Shown in pieces: positions 46,925-56,575 of a stretch of 64,000 bases of DNA (position 1 is its first letter; each line of letters starts with the position of its first letter). The position numbers were made by a program, and so were the translations under genes. The notes under the pieces are model-generated. The model was not told the DNA's origin, did not search any database, and saw nothing but the letters and a program-made list of their open reading frames with translations. Where the stretch lies: assembly GCA_905478195.1 (NCBI GenBank), contig CAJQHM010000010.1:44905-108904 (forward strand). Reading direction: 5' to 3'. Source of the stretch: an uncultured Pseudomonadales bacterium (GTDB taxonomy: Bacteria > Pseudomonadota > Gammaproteobacteria > Pseudomonadales > Pseudohongiellaceae).

Positions 46925-47227
46925 ATGACTAAATCCGAACTCATCGACCGCATTGCTGGAAAGCAGACCCAGCTCTCCTCGAAAGACGTTGAGCTCGCGG
47001 TAAAAGCGGTTATCGAAAACATGTCTCAGGTCTTGTCTGAAGGCGAAAGAATAGAAATTCGTGGCTTCGGCAGCTTCTCACTACACTATCGAGTTCCACG
47101 CATAGGGCGCAATCCTAAGACAGGAACGCCGGTGGCCCTGAGCGGCAAGTACGTTCCACACTTCAAGCCGGGTAAGGAATTGCGCGATCGGGTTAATACG
47201 AGCATGCTGGTAGAACAGCACAGCTAA
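46925..47227 (+). CDS. ihfB: Integration host factor beta subunit
   Basis: A 100-residue DNABII protein that bends DNA as heterodimer with IhfA. It has [26 protein letters not shown] with the beta-arm and Pro that intercalates, and the start [11 protein letters not shown] typical of IhfB. The partner ihfA is at 63422. ATG 46925 follows AGGGGC. Confidence 0.96.
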   Translation: MTKSELIDRIAGKQTQLSSKDVELAVKAVIENMSQVLSEGERIEIRGFGSFSLHYRVPRIGRNPKTGTPVALSGKYVPHFKPGKELRDRVNTSMLVEQHS

Positions 47228-47254
47228 GATTACGCAGCGGCTTTTGCAAATTCT

Positions 47255-47285
47255 ACGGCATGGCCATTCAGGTTATGCCGTTTTT
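47255..47285 (+). terminator. Intrinsic terminator of ihfB
   Basis: ACGGCAT pairs with ATGCCGT (loop of 13 bases), followed by TTTTTG. It separates ihfB from lapA. Confidence 0.65.
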
Positions 47286-47347
47286 GTTTGTAACTGGTTA
47301 TTTTTCGATCTTTAGATATTAAGCAATAAGCTTGGATAATATTTTCG

Positions 47348-47662
47348 ATGCGCCAGCTGACACAGCTACTCTCAGGATTCTTCCTACTCTTGGTTTTCGC
47401 AGCTAGTGTTACGTTTTCCTATTACAACTCTACTGAAGTCGTCATCGGAATAGGTTCCTGGCAGCTACGGCCGTTGCCTGTTTCTGTCTGGATAATTGGC
47501 GCATTCGTGACTGGTGGATTTCTGGGTCTACTTTTAGGCCTGGGTCTATTCAGAAATCTAAGGTCCCGGGTTGAAATACGACGTCTTAACAAAGCGTTAA
47601 GAGAAGCAGAAAAGGAAGTGTCTAACCTTCGCTCTCTATCGCTTCGCGATATAAAGAAATAG
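47348..47662 (+). CDS. lapA: Lipopolysaccharide assembly protein LapA
   Basis: A 104-residue inner membrane protein with two hydrophobic helices (FFLLLVFAASVTFSYYN; VWIIGAFVTGGFLGLLLGL) and a C-terminal coiled coil (LNKALREAEKEVSNLRSL). This is the LapA/YciS pattern. It works with LapB. Five bases before lapB. Confidence 0.9.
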   Translation: MRQLTQLLSGFFLLLVFAASVTFSYYNSTEVVIGIGSWQLRPLPVSVWIIGAFVTGGFLGLLLGLGLFRNLRSRVEIRRLNKALREAEKEVSNLRSLSLRDIKK

Positions 47663-47667
47663 TAGTC

Positions 47668-48879
47668 ATGGATAGCATTGCTTTCTATATGCTCTTACTG
47701 GTCGCTGTCACTGCCGGCTGGTTGCTGGGCAGGTTCAGTGCTGCAAAATCTTCCCGTGAGAAACCACCGAGTTTGGATTTGTTTCAGAACTACTTCGTGG
47801 GATTGAATTACCTATTGAATGATGAGCCCGATGAGGCAATAGATACATTCATAAAGGCCCTGGAGATAAACAGTGAAACGATAGAAACCCATCTCGCTCT
47901 CGGTGCGCTGCTGCGGCGACGTGGCAAGGTAGATAAAGCCATCAATGTGCATCAGGCTCTGCTCGCCAGGCCCAATCTAGAGCCAAACTTCACGAACTTA
48001 GTAAGATTGCAGTTGGCGTTGGATTATATTGCTGCGGGTCTCCTGGATAGAGCCGAGCGCCTGCTAAAAGAAGTGCTAGAGGACGGCGGCGAAGCAAAAT
48101 GGGACGCACTTGCCCAGTTGATTACTATCTACCAGACAGAGAAGGAATGGGAAAAAGCCATTGCCAGTTCTACCGAATTACTTAAGAGGCCGCGTTATAA
48201 GAAAGACGCCGAACTATTGGGGAGCGCGGCCCATTTTTGCTGTGAGCTAGCCGAGCAGTATTTACAGAATAACCAGGATTTACAGGCGAGAGCAGAGATA
48301 AAGCGTGCTTTTACTTTCGAACGTAAAAGCGTTAGAGCGATGCTACTGCTAGCGGACATCGAACAGCTTGAGGGAAATTATAAGGCAGCCATCAAGGAAT
48401 TGCTGCGCATTAGGGGGGCAAAGCCCGAATTTGTTCCGCAGCTCCTTGAGCGCCTGAAGAATTGCTACATGCACTTTGGGTCTGAAGACGAACTGGAAAA
48501 ATTATTGAAGGCAATGGTTGCAGACGATTCGAGTACTGAGGCGGCACTCATGCTAGCGAAAATAATTAGTGAAAAATCTAAAAATAGCGATGCCATAGAA
48601 CTGCTAAAAAAGCATCTCGAGCAATTTCCTTCGTTAAATGCGCTGATCGAACTGCTCAATCTGCAGTTGGACAGCGTAGATGAGGAAGTTGCCACTGGTC
48701 TTAAATCATTGTTAAATCTGGCTGAGGCGCAGGCGCAAAAAAGTTCAGAGTATCAGTGTCATCACTGCGGTTTCGAGACAAAAAGTTTTTTTTGGATGTG
48801 TCCAAGCTGTAAGAAATGGGACGAGATTCACCCTCTGAGCGTATTGCCAAACAGGCAGACAAGCATTACCAATCAATAG
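47668..48879 (+). CDS. lapB: Lipopolysaccharide assembly protein LapB
   Basis: A 403-residue protein with an N-terminal membrane anchor (FYMLLLVAVTAGWLLGRF), nine or so TPR repeats (FVGLNYLLNDEPDEAIDTFI onward) and a C-terminal rubredoxin-like metal site CHHCGF...MCPSCKKW. In E. coli LapB adapts LpxC for degradation by FtsH and coordinates LPS assembly. It ends just before pyrF. Confidence 0.93.
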   Translation: MDSIAFYMLLLVAVTAGWLLGRFSAAKSSREKPPSLDLFQNYFVGLNYLLNDEPDEAIDTFIKALEINSETIETHLALGALLRRRGKVDKAINVHQALLARPNLEPNFTNLVRLQLALDYIAAGLLDRAERLLKEVLEDGGEAKWDALAQLITIYQTEKEWEKAIASSTELLKRPRYKKDAELLGSAAHFCCELAEQYLQNNQDLQARAEIKRAFTFERKSVRAMLLLADIEQLEGNYKAAIKELLRIRGAKPEFVPQLLERLKNCYMHFGSEDELEKLLKAMVADDSSTEAALMLAKIISEKSKNSDAIELLKKHLEQFPSLNALIELLNLQLDSVDEEVATGLKSLLNLAEAQAQKSSEYQCHHCGFETKSFFWMCPSCKKWDEIHPLSVLPNRQTSITNQ

Positions 48880-48899
48880 AAAGCAGGGATGGAGTGTCA

Positions 48900-49601
48900 G
48901 TGGAAAAAAGAGTAATTGTAGCTCTGGACTTTAATTCGTCGGATGCGGCCTTGCATCTTGTTGATAGTCTGGATGCCAGTCTGTGTCGCCTAAAGATCGG
49001 CAAGGAGTTGTTTACTGCCTGCGGGCCCGAATTGCTGAAGCAGATACAAGATCGGGGCTTCGAAATCTTTCTGGATCTAAAGTTTCATGACATCCCGAAT
49101 ACGGTGGCGAAGGCGGCTAAGGTCGTGGGGGATATGGGTGTCTGGATGTTTAACGTTCATGCGTCTGGCGGCCATGCCATGATGGAGGCTGCGCGGGAGG
49201 CTCTGCTGGAATTCGAACAAGGGCGCCCGAAGCTTATCGCGGTAACCGTACTAACTAGCCTCGCGCAAGAAGACCTCAATCAAATAGGGTTCGAACGTAC
49301 TCCCGAGGAGCAGGTGAGCAAGCTGGCTTTCCTAACTCGTGATGCAGGTCTCGATGGCGTGGTGTGTTCTGCGGCAGAGACGGGCTTGCTAAGGGCTCAG
49401 CTACCTAAAGATTTCTGTTTAGTTACACCAGGTATCCGTCGAGCGGAAGACGCCGCCGGAGACCAGAAACGTGTTCTGGGCCCTGCCGACGCCGTCCGCA
49501 GTGGCAGTAATTTCCTCGTAGTTGGCCGGCCAATCACCCAGGCGGACTCTCCAAACGAAGCGCTTAAGGAGTTTAATTCCGCCATAGCTGGCGTTAGCTA
49601 A
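48900..49601 (+). CDS. pyrF: Orotidine 5'-phosphate decarboxylase
   Basis: A 233-residue TIM-barrel enzyme, the last step of UMP synthesis. Catalytic residues are in FLDLKFHDIPNT (Lys and two Asp). VIVALDFNS opens the barrel and TPGIRRAEDAAGDQKR holds the phosphate loop. GTG 48900 has GGAG five bases upstream; GTG 48894 is nearly as good. The frame extends into lapB, but that part is not pyrF-like. Pairing lapA-lapB-pyrF is as in enterics. Confidence 0.94.
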   Translation: MEKRVIVALDFNSSDAALHLVDSLDASLCRLKIGKELFTACGPELLKQIQDRGFEIFLDLKFHDIPNTVAKAAKVVGDMGVWMFNVHASGGHAMMEAAREALLEFEQGRPKLIAVTVLTSLAQEDLNQIGFERTPEEQVSKLAFLTRDAGLDGVVCSAAETGLLRAQLPKDFCLVTPGIRRAEDAAGDQKRVLGPADAVRSGSNFLVVGRPITQADSPNEALKEFNSAIAGVS

Positions 49602-49679
49602 TTTCTTTACTAAGCTATTGTGAACAGCTCGATGCTGTTTACACCTACATTTGTTAAATATAGCGATAAGGAAATTACT

Positions 49680-49988
49680 ATGAGTAGATTTGCGATTTCT
49701 AGACTGGCGATTGCCGCTTTACTGCTGGCGTTCTCAACCGTTGGCTTGGCAGTTGAAGCACAGCCTGACACCACCCAGCAGATTCAAATGCTAGACATTA
49801 ATAGTGCGGATGCTACGGCGATTGCCGCGGCGCTGGATGGCATTGGTTTGACCAAGGCGCAGGAAATTGTAGCTTACAGGGAAATGTTTGGCAGCTCCCA
49901 CTCGGTGGAAGAGCTGGCAGAAGTGAAAGGCATTGGTGCTGCCACGGTTGAGAAGAACAGGCAGCGCATAATAGTAGTGAATAAGTAG
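49680..49988 (+). CDS. ComEA-like helix-hairpin-helix protein
   Basis: A 102-residue protein from ATG 49680 (AAGGA seven bases upstream). A signal peptide comes first (ISRLAIAALLLAFSTVGLA). A ComEA-type (HhH)2 domain follows: LDINSADATAIAAALDGIG and ELAEVKGIGAATVEKNRQRI. Such proteins bind DNA in the periplasm in competence, but short versions occur in non-competent species. In Pseudomonas the same type of gene lies beside wbpM. Confidence 0.88.
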   Translation: MSRFAISRLAIAALLLAFSTVGLAVEAQPDTTQQIQMLDINSADATAIAAALDGIGLTKAQEIVAYREMFGSSHSVEELAEVKGIGAATVEKNRQRIIVVNK

Positions 49989-50004
49989 CGATATTCGCTC
50001 GATA

Positions 50005-50040
50005 AGGCACTTTCACTATGTTTTGAAAGTGCCTGATTTT
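50005..50040 (+). terminator. Intrinsic terminator after the ComEA-like gene
   Basis: AGGCACTTTCA (50005-50015) pairs perfectly with TGAAAGTGCCT (50024-50034) over 11 base pairs with an eight-base loop, followed by GATTTTATT. Confidence 0.8.
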
Positions 50041-50043
50041 ATT

Positions 50044-50072
50044 ACTGAAAATTTTTATAAGCCCGCTATAAT
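50044..50072 (+). promoter_or_regulatory. Candidate promoter for the wbpL-like gene
   Basis: TATAAT at 50067-50072 is a perfect -10; the -35 seventeen bases before it (ACTGAA) is weak. It lies right after the terminator and 38 bases before the next gene. Confidence 0.5.
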
Positions 50073-50109
50073 AAGTTCCCTGGACAGTCTGCGAAAGAGC
50101 TTGAATTAG

Positions 50110-51123
50110 ATGTCACTCCTGCTATTGATTAGCCTCTTGTTTGTTGGCTCCGCACTCCTAACCGGGCTGTTTCGCCTGGTGGCGCAGCGGGTTCGGCTTA
50201 TTGATGTTCCCGTCTCCCGAAGCGCGCATTCCAACCCCGTTCCTGTGGGGGGAGGGCTGTCGATAGTTGTCTTGGTTCTCCTTTTTGCCGGCTATGGATA
50301 TTCTGCCGGGATTATTCCAGGGAACGAGTTCGCTGCCCTAATGGCCGGCCTGCTAATTGCCTGCATAGGCATTGTGGATGATGTGAAGCAGCTAGATGTG
50401 CGCTGGCGTATTCCTGCGCAATTCCTCGCCTCTATCTATGTGGTCTATTGCCTGGGTGATGTTCCCGCCATCGATTTCGGCCTATTCCTGTTTCCCGAAT
50501 CTTTACTGCTAAACGTACTTGGCGTATTTGCGCTCGTTTGGCTGCTAAATTTATTCAATTTTATGGATGGGATAGACGGTATAGCGGCGACAGAACTTAT
50601 CGCCGTAAACCTACTGTCGATAGTGATTGTTATAAATACCGATGAGCTTATAACACTGCTTTCGGCGAGTTTGGCCGCAGCCGCAGGAGGGTTTTTGCTC
50701 TGGAACTGGTCCCCGGCTAAGATATTTATGGGTGATGTGGGTAGCAGCTTTATTGGCTTCAGCCTGGGGGTCATGGCGTTGCTATCTATGCACCATGGCA
50801 GCATGACGGTATGGACCTGGGTGTTACTGGTAGGGGTGTTCATAGTGGATGCCACCCTGACTCTGTTCAATCGGTTCAGGCGGAAACAACGCTGGTTAGA
50901 GGGGCACGCATCACATGCCTATCAAAATGCAGCCAGGCACTACAAGAGTCACGCGAAAGTGACGATAACGGTATTATTGATTAACCTCTTTTGGCTGGGG
51001 CCCTTGGCGTGGCTGTCTATGCAATACCCCGAAATGGGGCTGGTCATCGCAATCCTTGGCCTGCTACCTTTGGTATTACTAGCCAGGCGCTTCGGTGCAG
51101 GGGTCGAGCAATTTACGCTTTAG
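50110..51123 (+). CDS. wbpL: Undecaprenyl-phosphate sugar-phosphate transferase, WbpL/WecA family
   Basis: A 337-residue membrane protein with about ten spans of the MraY/WecA family. It adds a HexNAc-1-phosphate to undecaprenyl phosphate and starts O-antigen synthesis. Motifs are RSAHSNPVPVGGG (37-49), the metal-binding DDVKQLD (D90, D91), NFMDGIDGIA, KIFMGDVGSSF and HASHAYQ (an HxHxYQ-like end). Sequence and the neighbouring wbpM fit WbpL better than WecA. Exact sugar not known. Confidence 0.88.
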   Translation: MSLLLLISLLFVGSALLTGLFRLVAQRVRLIDVPVSRSAHSNPVPVGGGLSIVVLVLLFAGYGYSAGIIPGNEFAALMAGLLIACIGIVDDVKQLDVRWRIPAQFLASIYVVYCLGDVPAIDFGLFLFPESLLLNVLGVFALVWLLNLFNFMDGIDGIAATELIAVNLLSIVIVINTDELITLLSASLAAAAGGFLLWNWSPAKIFMGDVGSSFIGFSLGVMALLSMHHGSMTVWTWVLLVGVFIVDATLTLFNRFRRKQRWLEGHASHAYQNAARHYKSHAKVTITVLLINLFWLGPLAWLSMQYPEMGLVIAILGLLPLVLLARRFGAGVEQFTL

Positions 51124-51174
51124 CTAAGAAGCGAATTTACTACTAAATTTAGTTAGAGATCTGAAAGGAATAGT

Positions 51175-53160
51175 ATGGACTTGAAGACCATCCCACTATC
51201 GCGATCGGTTAAGCAGATACTAATGATGCTTGCCGATGCGTTCATGATTGTGACGGCTTTGGCGCTCTCTTACGCCTTGCTTGATAAAGATTTCTTCGGT
51301 CAGGAGCAGCGCTTCTACTTCTATCTCTCTCTGGCTACGACGGTTAGCATTCTGGTGTTTATTCGCATAGGGCTGTACAGGGCTCTTGTGCTCTACATGG
51401 GGCTGCAGAGTGGTTTTCTCATATTGCAGGGCGTTACTGTAGCTAGCAGTCTGTTCGCGGCCTCTTATTTCTTTGTAAAAACACCGGAATCTTCCGACTT
51501 ATCGATCCTACCAATTTTCTGGATGATTGCGCTTTTGTTGATTGGGGGCGTGCGCTTCCTTGCCAAGGTTCTGTTGCAAAGCCTGATTCAGAACTTTCGG
51601 CCCAAAGAGCCGGTGATCATCTACGGCGCCGGTAGTTCCGGTATGCAGCTGCTGGTAGCGCTGCAGAATGGAGATCAGTATCTGCCAGTCGCCTTTGTGG
51701 ATGATAGTCATAATATGCTTGGCAATACGGTCCATGGCATTCGCGTTTACAGTCCTAACTCCCTGTATGAATTGATAGAGAGTTATTCAGTGCGACAGAT
51801 ATTTTTAGCGATACCTTCTGCGACTCATGGGGAGCGGAAGGAGATTTTGAACCGCCTTGAACATTTGCCGGTTCATGTGAAGACAGTGCCGGACCTGTTC
51901 GATATGGTGTCCGGTAAGGTGGGCGTCGATGAGATTCGAGAGATAGATATAGAAGATCTCCTCGGTCGCGATATCGTACCGCCTAACCCGGAACTATTAG
52001 GTGCCTGTATTACAGGGCAATCGGTTATGGTGACGGGGGCGGGGGGCTCTATAGGCTCAGAGCTATGTCGGCAAATAATAGAGATCAATCCCTACAGGTT
52101 GGTCTTGCTGGATTCCTTCGAGTTTGGGCTCTATAAACTGGAGGCAGAGCTTGTTAAGAAACTGCAGAGTGTTGAAGGCGGCGATAGGATTGAAATTGTC
52201 GCATTGCTAGGATCAATCGGTAACAGATTGCAGATGGAGAATGCAATCGAGACATTCGAAGTAGACACCCTCTATCATGCGGCGGCATATAAACAAGTTC
52301 CAATGGTCGAAAAGAATGTTGTTGAGGGAGTGCAAAATAATATATTTGGCACCCTGGTTTCAGCGCAAGCAGCGGAGAAGTTTAAGGTTAAAAACTTTGT
52401 GCTCATTTCTACGGACAAGGCCGTGCGGCCGACCAATGTCATGGGCGCGACAAAGAGATTCGCTGAACAAGTTTTGCAGGCGTTGGCGGCTCGCAAAAGC
52501 TTAACAAAATTTAGCATGGTGCGATTCGGAAATGTCTTGGGCTCTTCGGGCTCCGTGGTACCGCTTTTTCGACATCAGATAAGCATTGGTGGGCCAGTTA
52601 CCGTGACGCATCCGGAGGTTACCCGCTATTTCATGACTGTGCAGGAAGCTGCACAGCTGGTTATTCAGGCGGGCTCGATGGCAAGCGGTGGCGACGTCTT
52701 TGTGCTCGACATGCACGAGCCGATCAAGATCATTGATTTGGCTAGGAAGATGGTGCATCTGATGGGTTATGAAGTTAAGGATGAAAACTCCTATAGAGGA
52801 GACATTGCAATCGAATATACGGGGTTGCGCCCAGGTGAAAAACTTTACGAGGAGTTGTTGATCGGTGAGTCGGTAACCGGCACCGAACACCCGAAAATAC
52901 TGCGAGCGGAAGAAGAGACGCTGTCCTGGGGCGACTTAGAGAGCCTGCTCAACAAAATGGATCTTGCCTGTAAGCAGATTGACCTGAAGGAAATTCGCAA
53001 GTTATTGAAGGAAGCGGTTGCCGGCTTCGAGCCGAATGGGGAGGTTAACGATCGGCTATTGGCTGAAGATGCGACTAAGCTAGGCGCAGAGGGGGAGTCG
53101 TTAGCTCAAGAGACCAAGGTGACGAATTCAATGAAAGTAACGCCTCTGTTTAAGGACTAG
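51175..53160 (+). CDS. wbpM: UDP-GlcNAc 4,6-dehydratase, WbpM/CapD family
   Basis: A 661-residue inner membrane protein with four N-terminal spans (about 15-135). A first Rossmann segment (GAGSSGMQLL, 151-160) and the catalytic SDR domain (GAGGSIG, 288-294) follow. The active-site set STDK (412-415) and M423 with K427 shows the Met in place of Tyr found in WbpM-type dehydratases. It makes the 4-keto-6-deoxy sugar precursor for Fuc/Qui-type O-antigen sugars. It ends the O-antigen locus in Pseudomonas; here it and wbpL are all there is. Confidence 0.92.
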   Translation: MDLKTIPLSRSVKQILMMLADAFMIVTALALSYALLDKDFFGQEQRFYFYLSLATTVSILVFIRIGLYRALVLYMGLQSGFLILQGVTVASSLFAASYFFVKTPESSDLSILPIFWMIALLLIGGVRFLAKVLLQSLIQNFRPKEPVIIYGAGSSGMQLLVALQNGDQYLPVAFVDDSHNMLGNTVHGIRVYSPNSLYELIESYSVRQIFLAIPSATHGERKEILNRLEHLPVHVKTVPDLFDMVSGKVGVDEIREIDIEDLLGRDIVPPNPELLGACITGQSVMVTGAGGSIGSELCRQIIEINPYRLVLLDSFEFGLYKLEAELVKKLQSVEGGDRIEIVALLGSIGNRLQMENAIETFEVDTLYHAAAYKQVPMVEKNVVEGVQNNIFGTLVSAQAAEKFKVKNFVLISTDKAVRPTNVMGATKRFAEQVLQALAARKSLTKFSMVRFGNVLGSSGSVVPLFRHQISIGGPVTVTHPEVTRYFMTVQEAAQLVIQAGSMASGGDVFVLDMHEPIKIIDLARKMVHLMGYEVKDENSYRGDIAIEYTGLRPGEKLYEELLIGESVTGTEHPKILRAEEETLSWGDLESLLNKMDLACKQIDLKEIRKLLKEAVAGFEPNGEVNDRLLAEDATKLGAEGESLAQETKVTNSMKVTPLFKD

Positions 53161-53169
53161 TTAGGTCTA

Positions 53170-53253
53170 GTCTCAGGAATTAGCAAGTTCGACATTCCCC
53201 GCTCCTGAGACCGTCATAAAGTTCGAACTCGTCTAGCGCCTTTGTCAGACGAG
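53170..53253. repeat. Two inverted repeats after wbpM
   Basis: GTCTCAGGA (53170-53178) pairs with TCCTGAGAC (53203-53211). CTCGTCT (53228-53234) pairs with AGACGAG (53247-53253). They lie between convergent wbpM and the cyclophilin gene and may stop transcription from either side; neither has a clear T run. Confidence 0.5.
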
Positions 53254-53296
53254 AACGAGCTCGGACTCTATGAACACAATCGCGCTAGTCGAAGTC

Positions 53297-53866
53297 TTAC
53301 TGGCGCTTCGCCGATGTGATTATAACTGGCTCTTTAGGGACGTTCTGATAGCCTCTGCTAGTCGCGGTCTCAACGGCTGCTATCTGATCGACAACATCCA
53401 TTCCCTCTATAACTTCTCCAAATACGGCATAGCCGAAACCTCGTGGCGTCTCGTCGGTATGGTTGAGGAAGTCATTGTTCACCAGGTTAATGAAGAATTG
53501 GCTAGTAGCACTGTCAACGACGTTGGTTCGTGCCATTGCGAGAGTGCCCCGGTCGTTCGGCAGAGAGGCCGACGCCTCGTTCTTGATCTGCTCATAGGTG
53601 GTTTTTTGCACCATATCTGTATCAAAGCCGCCGCCCTGGATCATGAAGCCAGGAATTACCCGATGAAAGACTAGTCCATCGAAAAAGCTGTTATCTGTAT
53701 AGCGCAGAAAATTCTCGACTGAGATTGGCGCCTTGTCTGCCCAAAGTTCGATTTTGATGGTGCCTTTGTTCGTCTCCATGACAACGATTGGGTTGTCCTG
53801 AGCCAGCGAAAGCGAGCCCATAAATAGGGGTATGACAAGAAATAGAGATAAAAGTGTTTTTCGCAT
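53297..53866 (-). CDS. Secreted cyclophilin-type peptidyl-prolyl isomerase
   Basis: A 189-residue protein from ATG 53866 (GGAGG six bases upstream). A signal peptide ([20 protein letters not shown]) is followed by a PpiA/PpiB-like core: [53 protein letters not shown]. The periplasmic location follows from the signal. It is the second such enzyme in the window; the one at 28068 is not closely alike outside the core motifs. Confidence 0.94.
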   Translation of the reverse strand: MRKTLLSLFLVIPLFMGSLSLAQDNPIVVMETNKGTIKIELWADKAPISVENFLRYTDNSFFDGLVFHRVIPGFMIQGGGFDTDMVQKTTYEQIKNEASASLPNDRGTLAMARTNVVDSATSQFFINLVNNDFLNHTDETPRGFGYAVFGEVIEGMDVVDQIAAVETATSRGYQNVPKEPVIITSAKRQ

Positions 53867-53912
53867 AGTTTGCCTCCAATGTAGCGGGTATGCCTGAATT
53901 TCCAAGCCGCTA

Positions 53913-53918
53913 ACTATA
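53913..53918 (-). promoter_or_regulatory. Candidate -10 element for the cyclophilin gene
   Basis: TGTATAGT on the minus strand includes TATAGT (5 of 6) with an upstream TG. No good -35 is seen. The leader would be about 40 bases. Confidence 0.35.
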
Positions 53919-54110
53919 CATTAATTGGTCTAGGCTTAACCACAGGTGAATCACGACAGCGGTATGGGCCTACGTGCTTCGCCTGACTTATCGTTGCTGC
54001 GTATCTGTTGGCGTTTGAATGGGATGAAGCTGGGACCATTGGGCCTATAGTGTGCGTTCTGCCTAAATGCCCTGTCATGAAGCGTGCTAAATAGGGCCCT
54101 GCAGAAAGAG

Positions 54111-54145
54111 AAAACCCGCATAGCTGTTGGGCTACGCGGGTTTTT
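54111..54145 (-). terminator. Terminator of tRNA-Asn
   Basis: AAAACCCGC with TAGC pairs with GCTA and GCGGGTTTT around a six-base loop, one mismatch. It lies directly after the tRNA 3' end on the minus strand; T runs occur on both sides. Confidence 0.8.
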
Positions 54146-54148
54146 GTT

Positions 54149-54223
54149 TGGCTGCCCAACCAAGACTCGAACTTGGAACCAAGTGATTAACAGTCACCTA
54201 CTCTACCATTGAGCTATTGGGCA
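54149..54223 (-). tRNA. tRNA-Asn (GTT)
   Basis: On the minus strand, acceptor TGCCCAA pairs with TTGGGCA. The D arm (AGCTCAATGGTAGAGT), anticodon loop CTGTTAA with anticodon GTT and T arm (GGTTCGAGTC-type; TTCGAGT) fold well. The CCA end is encoded (complement of 54149-54151). A TATACT box lies about 30 bases upstream. Confidence 0.95.
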
Positions 54224-54389
54224 TCATTTGCGGCTATAGGTCTGTTGCTCAGAGTATAGCTGCGAATCGCGCGTATACTAATGACAAAACCCGACTTGGT
54301 CAATACTCATGGTCTCCTAAGTCCTCATCTGTCTTAATCGGGTTGGCTGTTGTACCCTTAGGGGTTTACTTCGCGCCGGAAAATCTGTC

Positions 54390-56408
54390 ATGCCAAGCCA
54401 GTTCATACTGCATTCTAATTTCAAGCCAGCAGGGCATCAGCCCGAAGCGATAAAAGGACTTGTAGAGGGATTAAACGACGGTTTGCATGCCCAGACCCTG
54501 CTCGGTGTGACGGGCTCCGGAAAGACCTTCACCATCGCCAATGTTATAGAGCAGATGCAGAGGCCTACTCTGATAATGGCGCCAAATAAAACTCTGGCCG
54601 CTCAGCTGTACGGTGAATTCAAAGAGTTTTTCCCAAAGAATGCGATTGAGTATTTCGTCTCTTATTACGACTACTACCAGCCCGAGGCCTATGTGCCTTC
54701 GTCCGATGTCTATATTGAGAAGGATGCATCGATCAATGACCATATAGAGCAGATGCGTCTTTCGGCAACCAAGGCCCTGCTGGAGAGGGACGATGTGATC
54801 GTGGTCGCTACGGTTTCTGCGATCTACGGCTTGGGTGATCCGAACTCCTACCTGAAGATGGTCGTGCATCTCGATAGGGGAGATAAGATCGATCAGCGCA
54901 ATCTGATCCGGCGGCTAACCGATCTGCAATATACGCGTAATGACATGGAGTTACGGCGCGCGACATACCGGGTGCGCGGCGATGTAATCGATATCTATCC
55001 GGCAGAGTCCGAGCGGCATGCGATACGAATCGAGCTATACGACGATGAGATAGAGAAGCTGAGCTTCTTCGATCCACTCACAGGCAAGCTAATCAAAGAA
55101 GTTCCGCGCTTAACTGTTTTTCCGAAGTCTCACTATGTCACGCCTAGAGATACGCTATTAGGCACCCTGGACGACATCAAGGCGGAATTGAAGGAGCGGC
55201 TGGAACAGCTACGCAGCAATAACCGTCTCGTGGAGGCGCAGCGGCTGGAGCAGCGCACAAAATTTGATCTGGAAATGATTCAGGAGTTGGGCTATTGCAC
55301 CGGTATCGAAAATTACTCGCGCTACCTGTCGGGCAGAGGGCCGGGAGAACCGCCTCCGACACTCTATGACTATCTGCCCAGTGACGCACTTGTCGTTGCT
55401 GATGAGTCCCATGCATCTATTCCCCAGCTTGGTGCGATGTACAAGGGGGACAGGTCCAGAAAGGAGACGCTGGTTGAATACGGCTTTAGGCTGCCCTCTG
55501 CAATGGATAATCGACCTCTTCGATTTGAAGAGTGGGAGCACCTGACTCCACAGATTATTTATGTGTCTGCGACCCCCGGGCCCTATGAGGCAGAACATGA
55601 GGGAAACAGGGTAGAGCAAGTGGTTCGTCCTACGGGCTTGATCGACCCAGAGTTGGAAGTGCGGCCAGCTATTACCCAGGTCGATGATCTGCTGTCCGAG
55701 GTGCGTCGCGTTACGGCCAAGCAGGAGCGAGTGCTGGTTACGGTTCTCACTAAACGGATGGCAGAAGACCTGACGGATTATCTTGCTGAACACGACGTGC
55801 GTGTCAGGTACCTGCACTCAGATATCGAGACCGTTGAACGGTCGGAGATTCTCCGGGATCTAAGGCTGGGTAATTTCGACGTATTGGTCGGGATTAATCT
55901 GCTGCGGGAAGGACTGGATATTCCAGAGGTTTCGCTGGTTGCTATCCTGGACGCTGACAAGGAAGGATTTCTGCGCTCAGAGCGTTCACTAATTCAAACC
56001 ATAGGCAGGGCTGCCCGAAACCTAAATGGACAGGCTATTCTGTATGCAGACAGGATAACCGGGTCTATGGAGCGTGCAATCGGTGAGTCGAAGCGTCGTC
56101 GTGAAGTGCAGCTGGAATACAACACCACGCACAACATAACCCCAAGAGGGGTTAAGACAAAGGTATTGGATGTCATGGAAGGGGCCTATGTGAGCCCGAC
56201 AAATCGTGTGCGGCAACGGGGCAAGGGCCCGGCGGAAAAAGGGGGTGCGTATTCTCGTGTCGATTTCAATGACCCGGTAGCGGTTACCAAGGAAATTGCT
56301 CTCCAGGAATCTAAAATGTATGAGTTCGCCAAGAATCTCGAATTCGAGGCGGCAGCCGATACCAGAGACAAGATTGCAGAGCTTAAGAATCAACTGTTAA
56401 AGCAATAA
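54390..56408 (+). CDS. uvrB: UvrABC system protein B
   Basis: A 672-residue nucleotide excision repair helicase-like protein. Walker [10 protein letters not shown] (about 39-47), the beta-hairpin [10 protein letters not shown] that inserts at damage, and the C-terminal helicase motifs ([23 protein letters not shown]) are seen. A UvrC-binding UVR domain lies in the last 40 residues. No LexA box of the CTGT-N8-ACAG type is seen in the 165 bases upstream. Confidence 0.97.
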   Translation: MPSQFILHSNFKPAGHQPEAIKGLVEGLNDGLHAQTLLGVTGSGKTFTIANVIEQMQRPTLIMAPNKTLAAQLYGEFKEFFPKNAIEYFVSYYDYYQPEAYVPSSDVYIEKDASINDHIEQMRLSATKALLERDDVIVVATVSAIYGLGDPNSYLKMVVHLDRGDKIDQRNLIRRLTDLQYTRNDMELRRATYRVRGDVIDIYPAESERHAIRIELYDDEIEKLSFFDPLTGKLIKEVPRLTVFPKSHYVTPRDTLLGTLDDIKAELKERLEQLRSNNRLVEAQRLEQRTKFDLEMIQELGYCTGIENYSRYLSGRGPGEPPPTLYDYLPSDALVVADESHASIPQLGAMYKGDRSRKETLVEYGFRLPSAMDNRPLRFEEWEHLTPQIIYVSATPGPYEAEHEGNRVEQVVRPTGLIDPELEVRPAITQVDDLLSEVRRVTAKQERVLVTVLTKRMAEDLTDYLAEHDVRVRYLHSDIETVERSEILRDLRLGNFDVLVGINLLREGLDIPEVSLVAILDADKEGFLRSERSLIQTIGRAARNLNGQAILYADRITGSMERAIGESKRRREVQLEYNTTHNITPRGVKTKVLDVMEGAYVSPTNRVRQRGKGPAEKGGAYSRVDFNDPVAVTKEIALQESKMYEFAKNLEFEAAADTRDKIAELKNQLLKQ

Positions 56409-56436
56409 CTTAAATGTGCTTTTTCACATAAACCCA

Positions 56437-56466
56437 TCGACACCTAGCCCCGTGATTCCGTATAAT
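56437..56466 (+). promoter_or_regulatory. Promoter of tRNA-Val
   Basis: TCGACA (5 of 6), 18 bases, then perfect TATAAT at 56461-56466. The tRNA starts 27 bases after the -10. Confidence 0.65.
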
Positions 56467-56492
56467 CGCCAATCTTTTCTATCGAGTGAAAT

Positions 56493-56569
56493 AGGCGCGT
56501 AGCTCAGCTGGTTAGAGCGCTGTCATGACATGGCAGATGTCGGCGGTTCGAATCCGCCCGTGCCTACCA
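56493..56569 (+). tRNA. tRNA-Val (GAC)
   Basis: Acceptor AGGCGCG pairs with CGTGCCT (one G-U). D arm GCTC/GAGC, anticodon stem CTGTC/GGCAG with loop ATGACAT, anticodon GAC, T arm GGCGG TTCGAAT CCGCC, and an encoded CCA are all present. Length 77 with CCA. Confidence 0.95.
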
Positions 56570-56575
56570 TTCCAT

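Noticed and set aside
54471..55817. Antisense frames of 132 and 202 codons over uvrB
   Set aside because: They lie within a well-conserved gene, with no ribosome binding site and no domain.
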